In this document: piece by piece, positions 57,875 to 64,000 of the stretch | How positions within the stretch are numbered: the stretch's first letter is position 1 | Layout of the letters: the number at the start of each line of letters is the position of its first letter | The notes under the pieces: model-generated | Databases searched by the model: none | What the model was told of the DNA's origin: nothing | Seen by the model: the letters and a program-made list of their open reading frames with translations, nothing else | Made by a program: the position numbers and the translations under genes | Source: Actinoplanes auranticolor | GTDB taxonomy: Bacteria > Actinomycetota > Actinomycetes > Mycobacteriales > Micromonosporaceae | Direction: 5' to 3' | Length of the DNA stretch: 64,000 bases | Assembly: GCF_018332655.1 (NCBI RefSeq) | Contig: NZ_BOQL01000038.1 | Span: 1 to 64,000, forward strand

Positions 57875-57904
57875 CCACACCCAGGGCCCGTTGATCGTAA
57901 TCAC
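57752..57904 (-). CDS. 50-residue ORF of unknown function, possible remnant
   Basis: A GTG-initiated frame on the minus strand reads VITINGPWVWSERHGVREGR, then DWLAADDGGVLAFENARFRG, ending in QPTNQCGGS. It has protein-like composition and overlaps the serine hydrolase stop by 4 bp (GTG at 57904 against stop at 57901). It covers the end of the condensation frame on the other strand, which is not domain-like there. I do not recognise it. Confidence 0.35.
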   Translation of the reverse strand: MITINGPWVWSERHGVREGRDWLAADDGGVLAFENARFRGSQPTNQCGGS

Positions 57905-59061
57905 CAAGCTCCGACGCGTGGCCCGCACAGCGCGTTCTCGACGACCGCATCGGTGGCTCGCTGGTGCCGCAGGGCGAGGTCCGGCCGGGTACCTGACACC
58001 GATACCGACACGCTGCGACGGCCGTCGCGGGTGACACCGTTGTCGCTTGTGTAGCCGCTGCCACCGCCCGGATGGCTCCAGTACGTGCCGCCACACGGCA
58101 GTGGCCGCTCGAACAGGCCCAGCCCGTATCTGGCCCCCGGCAGCAGCTGCTCGAACTCCTGCCCGAGTGGCATCGTCCGGGTCATCTCGGCGAGCTGCGC
58201 CGGCCGCAGCAGCCGGCCACCGAGCAGCGCTCGGAAGAAGCGGTTGACGTCTGCGGTGGTCGAGATGAACGCGGCACCACCGTCGACGATGACCTGCTCG
58301 GTGACGTCGGTCAGCTCGCCGGCATCGAACTCGTGGTAGCCGCGTGCATGCGGGCCGGGCAGTGTCGGCAGGTTGCCCGGCCACGTCGTGTCGCGCATAC
58401 CGGCCCGGTCGACGACACGCCGTCGCACTTCCTCGTGCCACGGGCGTCCGGTGACCTTGTCGATCACCATCTCGGCCACGATGTAGCCGACGTTCGAGTA
58501 CCGCCACGCCGTGCCCGGCGCGAAGTCGGGCGTGTATCGCAAGGTCCGCGCGAGCAGTTCGGCTGGTGTGTACACGTCGTACCGGTGCTCGTAGTAGTCG
58601 GCGGCGGTGGCGAAGTCCGGCACGTCGTCGTGCAGGCCGCTGGTGTGCTGGAGCAGGTGCCGGACAGTGATGCCGCGGCCGTCGTTGCCGTTGCCGCGGA
58701 TCGCGCCCGGCAGCCACTTCTCCACCGGGTCGTCGAGGCCGACCCGTCCTTCCCCCACCAGCTGCAACACCACCGTCGCGATGAAGGCCTTGCCGGTGCT
58801 GGCGATGCGGGCCCGGCCGTTCGGCGGCACCCGGCGACCGGTCCGCAGATCGGCGACGCCCGCGGTCGCGACGACCGCGCGCGCGTTCGGGGTCACCAGA
58901 CGCGCCTGCACTCCCGGCAGGCCCAGGGCGTGCACGGCTGCGGTGTCACGACGGAGCCGGTCAAGGTCGGTCAGCCGCCCGGAGCCGGCGTGCGCGTCAA
59001 CGGTGACGCCGACTCCCGCGACCAGCGCGACCGCTGTCACTGCGATTCGCAAAAGTTTCAT
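57901..59061 (-). CDS. secreted serine hydrolase (class C beta-lactamase fold)
   Basis: A 386-residue protein. Signal peptide KLLRIAVTAVALVAGVGVTV with cleavage near DAHAG. The penicillin-binding fold motifs are ARIASTGKAFIATVVLQL (SxxK, Ser in STGK), WRYSNVGYIVAEMVIDKVTG (YxN) and WSHPGGGSGYTSDNG (HxG near the C-terminus). These proteins act as D-Ala-D-Ala carboxypeptidases, esterases or beta-lactamase-like enzymes. Divergent from the two-component system at 59174, with a palindrome between them, so its expression is probably under that system. A strong secreted candidate; substrate unknown. Confidence 0.9.
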   Translation of the reverse strand: MKLLRIAVTAVALVAGVGVTVDAHAGSGRLTDLDRLRRDTAAVHALGLPGVQARLVTPNARAVVATAGVADLRTGRRVPPNGRARIASTGKAFIATVVLQLVGEGRVGLDDPVEKWLPGAIRGNGNDGRGITVRHLLQHTSGLHDDVPDFATAADYYEHRYDVYTPAELLARTLRYTPDFAPGTAWRYSNVGYIVAEMVIDKVTGRPWHEEVRRRVVDRAGMRDTTWPGNLPTLPGPHARGYHEFDAGELTDVTEQVIVDGGAAFISTTADVNRFFRALLGGRLLRPAQLAEMTRTMPLGQEFEQLLPGARYGLGLFERPLPCGGTYWSHPGGGSGYTSDNGVTRDGRRSVSVSVSGTRPDLALRHQRATDAVVENALCGPRVGAW

Positions 59062-59121
59062 GCCCGGAAATCTAGGAATCCGCGGCGCCGCACCCCATAC
59101 CGCTGGCTACCGCACCGAGGG

Positions 59122-59137
59122 CTACAGCTGGCTGTAG
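59122..59137. promoter_or_regulatory. inverted repeat between serine hydrolase and kinase
   Basis: CTACAGC (59122-59128) and GCTGTAG (59131-59137) form a perfect dyad with a 2-nt spacer, midway between the divergent genes. A further GGCTAC is at 59105-59110. Candidate site for the adjacent response regulator. Confidence 0.5.
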
Positions 59138-59173
59138 TGCGGGCCGATGATGGGTTCAGGTACAGATGTGGTC

Positions 59174-60280
59174 ATGACGCGTCGGCGGGCCACGGCCTAC
59201 CTCCTGGCAATACTCGGCACGGCGGTGGTGTCGCTGCCCGGCCTGCCGGTGCTGTGCCTGCCCGGCGTGCGCGAGCGGTGGGCCCGGTGGCACCTGCGGC
59301 TGGCCGGCGACCGGCGGTGGCACCCGGTGCGGTTCCGCCGGCACCTGTTGTGGCTGACCGTCCACCTCACGACCGGACTGCCTCTGGGACTGTTCGCCCT
59401 ACTGGTCGCCGGCAACCTCGTGACCGCCGTGATCGCCATGACGCTCTGGTGGGCGTTCCCGGCCGAGGAGCCGGTCACGCTGTTCGTCGAGGTGCCGGTC
59501 GCCGGGTGGGCGACCGCGATCGGGCTCGGCACCGTGCAGTTCGCCGTGCTCGCGGCGGTGACCTACGGGACGTTCCCGGCGCTGGCCGGCGTCCACGCCC
59601 GGGTCACCCGCTGGGCGTTGACGCCGTCGGAGGCGGAACGGCTGGCCGGCCGGGTCGCCGATCTCACCCGCACCCGGGCCGACGTGCTCGACGCGCACGG
59701 CGCCGAACTGCGTCGCATCGAACGTGACCTGCACGACGGCGCGCAGGCCCGGCTCGTCGCGGTGGCGATGCGCCTCGCGGTGGCCCGGCAGGCGGCCGGC
59801 GACCCCGACCTGGTGAACCGGCTGGTCGCCGAGGCACACCAGGGCACCGAGGAGGCGATGGTCGAGCTGCGTACGGTGATCCGCACCATCTACCCACCGA
59901 TCCTGGCCGACCGGGGCCTGGCCGGCGCGCTCGTCGCCGTGGCGGCCCGCAGCGGCCTACCGACCACCGTCGACGTCAGTGACCTCGGCCGGGTACCCGC
60001 AGCGGTGCAGACGGTGGCATACTTCGCGGTCACCGAAGCGCTGAGCAACGTTACCCGGCACAGCCGCGCAACTCGTGCGGGCGTCCGCGCGTCCCGTCAC
60101 GGCGATCTGCTGACCGTGACGGTGACCGACGACGGCGCCGGCGGGACGGACGAAGCGCGCGGAACCGGCCTCGCCGGCATCCGTCGGCGGGCCGGCGCGC
60201 TCGACGGAACTCTTACCGTGTGCAGCCCGATGGGCGGGCCGACCGAGATCACCCTGGAGGTGCCGTGCTCCGAGCGGTGA
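59174..60280 (+). CDS. two-component sensor histidine kinase (HisKA_3)
   Basis: A 368-residue kinase with about four membrane segments in residues 1-135 (LAILGTAVVSLPGLPVL, TTGLPLGLFALLVAGNLVTA, FAVLAAVTYGTFPALAG). HisKA_3 follows: DAHGAELRRIERDLHDGAQA with phospho-acceptor His187 in RDLHDGAQARLV. The HATPase domain has FAVTEALSNVTRHSRAT (N box), TVTDDGAGGTDEARGTGLAG (G1/G2) and IRRRAGALDG. ATG at 59174 is preferred to ATG 59147. Overlaps the regulator gene by 16 bp. Sensing element is the membrane domain; the signal is unknown. Confidence 0.92.
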   Translation: MTRRRATAYLLAILGTAVVSLPGLPVLCLPGVRERWARWHLRLAGDRRWHPVRFRRHLLWLTVHLTTGLPLGLFALLVAGNLVTAVIAMTLWWAFPAEEPVTLFVEVPVAGWATAIGLGTVQFAVLAAVTYGTFPALAGVHARVTRWALTPSEAERLAGRVADLTRTRADVLDAHGAELRRIERDLHDGAQARLVAVAMRLAVARQAAGDPDLVNRLVAEAHQGTEEAMVELRTVIRTIYPPILADRGLAGALVAVAARSGLPTTVDVSDLGRVPAAVQTVAYFAVTEALSNVTRHSRATRAGVRASRHGDLLTVTVTDDGAGGTDEARGTGLAGIRRRAGALDGTLTVCSPMGGPTEITLEVPCSER

Positions 60281-60930
60281 TCGCCGAGGACAACGAGTTC
60301 CTGTCCGGCGGCTTGGAGCTGATGCTCAGCGTCAACGGCTTCACGGTGGTCACGACCGTCGCCGACGCCGACTCGTTCCTCAACGCGGTCGACGAGCACC
60401 GCCCCGACGTGGCCGTCGTCGACGTCCGGCTACCACCGACGTTCCGCGACGAGGGCATCCGAGCCGCCATCGAAGCGCGGCGCCGCCATCCGGGCCTCCC
60501 GGTGATGGTGTTCTCCCAATACGTCGAGCGGGAGTACGCCACCCAACTGCTCGCCGGCGCGCCGCGCGGCATCGGCTACCTGCTCAAGGACCGCGTCAGC
60601 CGCATCGACGAGTTCATCGAAGCGCTACGCCGGGTGGCCGCCGGCGGCACCGCCTTCGACCCCGAGGTCATCGCCCAGCTGCTGACCCGGGCCAGCGACG
60701 ACCCCGTGTCCACCCTGACGCCACGGGAGCGGGAGGTGCTCGCGCTGATGGCCGAGGGCCGCGACAACACCGAGATCGCCGGCCGACTGTTCATCACCGC
60801 GAACGCCGTGCACAAGCACATCAACGCCATCTTCGGCAAGCTGGGCCTGGCCCCGACCGACGGCGGGCACCGTCGCGTGCTCGCCGTCCTGACATACCTC
60901 GCAGGCCCGGGCCGCAGTCGCCTGGACTGA
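60265..60930 (+). CDS. NarL-family response regulator
   Basis: A 221-residue regulator. Receiver domain: AVIAEDNEFLSGGLELML (acidic pair at 8-9), phospho-acceptor Asp53 in VAVVDVRLPPTF, conserved Lys in YLLKDRVSRIDEF. LuxR DNA-binding domain: TLTPREREVLALMAEGRDNT, EIAGRLFITANAVHKHINAI. The start is GTG at 60265 with GGAGG at 60256-60260, inside the kinase gene. With the kinase it forms a complete two-component pair whose likely target is the divergent serine hydrolase and itself, judged from the palindrome at 59122. Confidence 0.93.
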   Translation: MLRAVIAEDNEFLSGGLELMLSVNGFTVVTTVADADSFLNAVDEHRPDVAVVDVRLPPTFRDEGIRAAIEARRRHPGLPVMVFSQYVEREYATQLLAGAPRGIGYLLKDRVSRIDEFIEALRRVAAGGTAFDPEVIAQLLTRASDDPVSTLTPREREVLALMAEGRDNTEIAGRLFITANAVHKHINAIFGKLGLAPTDGGHRRVLAVLTYLAGPGRSRLD

Positions 60931-61045
60931 GGAGCGCAGCGACCGGACCGGGCTGGAACTACAGAAGACGGATCAGTCCAGCGCGGATGATCGGGCCCTC
61001 GGTGTGCAGGGCGACGCGGACCTGCTTCAGGTGCTGCCTCGTTTG

Positions 61046-63913
61046 TCAGGGAGAAACAGCTTCCGGCGGTGACCTTCGGGCCGGCTGTCCGTGGCTGTAG
61101 GTGGTGTGCAGGTCCGGCGGCGACAGCTGGCGGTACACCTCGTCGAGCAGGTCGATGACGGGACGGGTCCGTCCCTCCCACACGAGTGCCTCGAACTGCG
61201 CGGCACCCAGGGTTTCCCGCAGCCACGCGAACCGTTTGCGGTTGTGTCCCTCGGCCCAGCGCAGTAACGCGCCACCGGGCCGTTGCAGTAGTTCGTGAAC
61301 GGCGGACAGCATGACGATCTCCTGCCGTGGCAGTCCGAGGTCGTCGAAGAACCGTGACGCGACCTGTAGTCCCAGGGCGGTGTTCCACAGCCATCCCGCC
61401 CCGTCGATACGGCGAAGCGCGACACGCAGGCATTCGGCGCCCACAGCCGGTCCCGAGAGGTTGCGGGTCGCCTCGGCACGGATCAGCGTCGTGTAGGTGA
61501 GCAGGTCGGCATCGTCGGGATCCCGCAGGATCTCGTGTACCTCGTCGCTCAGTCGGGCGGCCTGGTCGAAGTCGGTGAGCAGGAGAGCCATCAGGGCGCG
61601 TTCGGCCAGTACCGCTGCCCGTACTGCGGGCTTCAAGTTTGCGGTGGCCGGCTGGGCGCGGATCAGCAGGGCGTCGGCCCGGTTCAGGCTGCCGCAGAAG
61701 ATCTCCGCGAAGGCGAGCCGGCGCAGCACTATCGCGTAGCGGTCCATATCGCCGGCTTCCTGGAACAGGGCGGCGGCCTCTTCACCTGCGGCGGTGGCCG
61801 CCTCGAGATCGCCCTGATGGGTCGCCAGCAGGGTCAACCCGCTCAGCGTCCGGGCGCGCACGGCCGGGGAGATGTCCCCGCCGCCGTGCAGCGTCGACTG
61901 CAACGATCGGCGGCGCACCGCGTGCTCGCCGGGTTCGTGCCGGTGCAGGGTCAGGGCCTCGGCGATCCGCTGCGCGGTCTGCGCGTCGCCTCGGTCGGCG
62001 GACCAGTCCATTGCCGTGCGGAACTGCTCGATCGTGGCGCCCACCAGCTGCGCGGCCGTGCCGTCGCCTTCGAGCTGCTGGCGCGGATCGTCGGCGATCG
62101 CCACCACGAGCGCGGCGTGCCGGTCCCGGGCGTGATCGAGGTCGCCGTGCTCGGCCAGTTGCTCGGTCCCGTACGCCCGCAGTGTTTCCAGCATCCGGTA
62201 GCGGCCGGACTCCTGGTTCAGCAGGGATTTGTCGACCAGCGCGGCGACGATGGCCGCGGTCGTGGCGGGCGGGTGGAGATCGGCGGCCAGTTTCTCCGCC
62301 CAGCTGAGCTCGAACCGGCCGGAGAAGACGCTCAGCCGGGCGAACAGGCGGCGTTCGTCGTCGTTGAGGAGCTGGTAGCTCCAGTCCATGACGGCGTGCA
62401 GGGTGCGGTGCCGCGGCTCGGCTGTGCGGCTGCCCCGGAGCAGATGGAAGCGGTCGCCGAGCCGGGCCGCGAGTTCGTCGCTGGTGAAGGCGTTGGCGCG
62501 GGCTGCGGCCAGTTCGATGGCCAGGGGCAGACCGTCGAGGTCCCGGCAGATCGCGGCGACCGCCGTGGCGGTCCTGTCGGTCAGCGCGAAGCCGGGGCTG
62601 GTGGCGGTGGCCCGCTCCACGAACAACCGGACGGCCGATGATCGGCCGGCCGACTCCGCGGTGGCGGCGCCGGCTTCCGGCATGGCCAGGCCGGGCAACG
62701 GGAGCAACGCCTCGCCGGTGACGCCGAGCCGTTCCCGGCTGGTGGCCAGGATCCGTAACCTGGGGCACCCAGCCAGCATCCGCTCGGCCAGCCCGGCGGT
62801 GGAATCCAGCAGGTGCTCGCAATTGTCCAGGATCAGCAGGCCGTCGACGTCACGGAGGTGCTCGGCAACGGCGTCCAGCCGGGGACGGGTGCCGTGCGGC
62901 GGCACGCCCAGCGCGTCAGCCACGACGTCCGCCAGCAGGTCCGGCTGGGTCACCGCGGCGAGTTCGACCAACCATGCGGCACGGCCGGCGCCGGCTTCCA
63001 CGGCGAGCCGGCTCTTGCCGGCCCCGCCCACGCCGGTCACGGTCACCAGCCGATGCGTCCGGAGCAGGCGCCGGACCGTCGCGACCTCGCTGTCGCGGCC
63101 GACGAAGGTGGTCAGCGGCCGGGGCAGGACCCCGACCGGAACCGGCACGTCCGGGGTCGACTCCAGGTCCGGGCGCAGCAACTGCAGGTGCAACCGTTGC
63201 AGATGCTCCCCGGGCTCGGTCCCGAGCCGCTCCACCAGCTCCCGACGGGCGGTGTCGAAAGTGGCGAGGGCCTCGCCGAGCCGGCCGGACCGGTGCCGGG
63301 CGAGCATCAGCTGACCCCACAGCCGCTCGTTGAGCGGATGCTCAGCGACCAGCGCGACCAGTTCGCCGATCAGCTCATGGTGCCGGCCCTCGGCAAGGTC
63401 GGCGTCGACACGCGCCTCCACCGCACGCATCCGCAGCTCCTGCAACCGCGCGATCTCCGCCTCGGCGCCGGGCAGGTCGGCCACCTCGGCCAGCGCCGGA
63501 CCGCGCCACAGGGCGAGGGCCTCGCGCTGCAGCCGGGCCGCCCGGCGGTGATCGCCGGCCTGCGCCGCGCGGGACCCGGCCTCGACCAGCCGCTCGAAGC
63601 GTTGCCCGTCCAGCGCACCGTCCGCCACCCGCAGCAGATAGCCGCCCTCGTGCGTCTCCAGGTCCGGCACCGGCCGGCCGGCGACCTCCCGCATCGCCCT
63701 GCGCAGCTCGGCGATCCGGCCGTACAGCAGCTCCGTGGCCCGCGCCGGCGTTTCCTCCCACAGCATCTGCGCGAGGAGGCCGGTGGAGACCACCGTGTTG
63801 GGTCGGATCAACAGCGCGGCCAGCAGCGCACGGTGCCGAGGTCTGCCGACCGGGACCGGCGCGTCCGCGTACCGGACCTCCAGTGGACCCAGAACGCCGT
63901 AGCCGAACCCCAT
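61046..63913 (-). CDS. AfsR/SARP-family transcriptional regulator with NB-ARC domain
   Basis: A 955-residue regulator. SARP winged helix (residues 5-95: YGVLGPLEVRYADAPVPVGR, ATELLYGRIAELRRAM) and BTAD helical domain (95-245: FERLVEAGSRAAQAGDHRRA, EHPLNERLWGQLMLARHRSG), then an NB-ARC ATPase with P-loop TVTGVGGAGKSRLAVEAG (Lys300) and Walker B DGLLILDNCEHLLDST, and further winged-helix/TPR-like parts (LFARLSVFSGRFELSWAEKL, LETLRAYGTEQLAEHGDLDH). Such proteins activate secondary metabolism genes. The start is ambiguous (ATG 63913 or 63934, or 63985); 63913 begins the family N-terminus. No biosynthetic cluster lies in the window. Confidence 0.9.
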   Translation of the reverse strand: MGFGYGVLGPLEVRYADAPVPVGRPRHRALLAALLIRPNTVVSTGLLAQMLWEETPARATELLYGRIAELRRAMREVAGRPVPDLETHEGGYLLRVADGALDGQRFERLVEAGSRAAQAGDHRRAARLQREALALWRGPALAEVADLPGAEAEIARLQELRMRAVEARVDADLAEGRHHELIGELVALVAEHPLNERLWGQLMLARHRSGRLGEALATFDTARRELVERLGTEPGEHLQRLHLQLLRPDLESTPDVPVPVGVLPRPLTTFVGRDSEVATVRRLLRTHRLVTVTGVGGAGKSRLAVEAGAGRAAWLVELAAVTQPDLLADVVADALGVPPHGTRPRLDAVAEHLRDVDGLLILDNCEHLLDSTAGLAERMLAGCPRLRILATSRERLGVTGEALLPLPGLAMPEAGAATAESAGRSSAVRLFVERATATSPGFALTDRTATAVAAICRDLDGLPLAIELAAARANAFTSDELAARLGDRFHLLRGSRTAEPRHRTLHAVMDWSYQLLNDDERRLFARLSVFSGRFELSWAEKLAADLHPPATTAAIVAALVDKSLLNQESGRYRMLETLRAYGTEQLAEHGDLDHARDRHAALVVAIADDPRQQLEGDGTAAQLVGATIEQFRTAMDWSADRGDAQTAQRIAEALTLHRHEPGEHAVRRRSLQSTLHGGGDISPAVRARTLSGLTLLATHQGDLEAATAAGEEAAALFQEAGDMDRYAIVLRRLAFAEIFCGSLNRADALLIRAQPATANLKPAVRAAVLAERALMALLLTDFDQAARLSDEVHEILRDPDDADLLTYTTLIRAEATRNLSGPAVGAECLRVALRRIDGAGWLWNTALGLQVASRFFDDLGLPRQEIVMLSAVHELLQRPGGALLRWAEGHNRKRFAWLRETLGAAQFEALVWEGRTRPVIDLLDEVYRQLSPPDLHTTYSHGQPARRSPPEAVSP

Positions 63914-64000
63914 GACGTCGATCGCCAAGGCCATCCTCACACTGGAGCAGCAACGCTGAGGAACTCCGCGAGGCAGCCTACCCATTATTGACTTGCTCGT

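Noticed and set aside
1..64000. tRNA, rRNA, riboswitch, CRISPR array or origin
   Set aside because: No cloverleaf with a CCA-like end, no regularly spaced repeats, no DnaA boxes and no riboswitch consensus were seen on reading through; a covariance-model search would be needed to exclude small RNAs.

Overview
The window is chromosomal DNA of a high-GC actinomycete. Frequent GTG and some TTG starts, ATGA/TGATG stop-start overlaps, promoters that place the start codon at the transcription start (leaderless), an AfsR-type regulator and a complete Mce lipid-import operon all fit that group. Micromonosporaceae or a close relative is my inference; no rRNA or tRNA gene is present to confirm it. No CRISPR array, tRNA, rRNA or replication origin was seen.

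0-9 kb: a CGNR zinc-finger regulator divergent from an MFS exporter with operator-like repeats between them, a GNAT acetyltransferase, a methyltransferase, two degraded fragments (NmrA-like and GNAT-like), a two-component system with a leaderless promoter, and a translationally coupled DHA2 exporter + FAD monooxygenase pair. 9.2-13.3 kb: a frameshifted IS110 remnant, two tandem DJ-1/PfpI paralogues, an HD-domain protein and a GlxA-like AraC regulator. 13.4-19.9 kb: a TetR repressor with two matching operators in front of a six-gene operon that encodes a PaoABC-type molybdenum aldehyde oxidoreductase, its XdhC-type maturation factor, a flavin reductase and one protein of unknown function. 19.9-22.7 kb: an XRE/MmyB-type regulator and a Tat-exported carboxylesterase.

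23-45 kb is the most coherent block and looks like one lipid import and degradation system. On the minus strand lie three secreted proteins, an Mkl-type ATPase, two YrbE permeases and six Mce proteins. On the plus strand lie a PucR-type regulator with two Mce-associated proteins, and then FabG4, a MaoC hydratase, an acyl-CoA dehydrogenase and an acyl-CoA synthetase, with a thiolase and a TetR regulator opposite. Four short sites with the core TACTGNCG-N-GT lie in the promoter regions of these units, each overlapping a putative -10 element. One repressor, probably the TetR protein at 41.5-42.2 kb, may therefore control both import and oxidation. Two of the three secreted proteins are paralogues that I could not place in a named family; they may be an undescribed Mce accessory.

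45-53 kb is a scar region. Broken pieces of a tyrosine integrase, an IS5/IS3 chimera, a copper monooxygenase, a serine recombinase and a DDE transposase sit between intact genes (membrane diguanylate cyclase, PAP2 phosphatase, GlsB-like protein, Ca2+ exchanger-like protein, O-methyltransferase). 53-64 kb carries an amidohydrolase, a LuxR regulator, a GNAT protein, an ECF sigma factor with a SnoaL-like tail, a truncated condensation-type acyltransferase, a secreted serine hydrolase divergent from a second two-component system, and a large AfsR/SARP regulator that runs almost to the window end.
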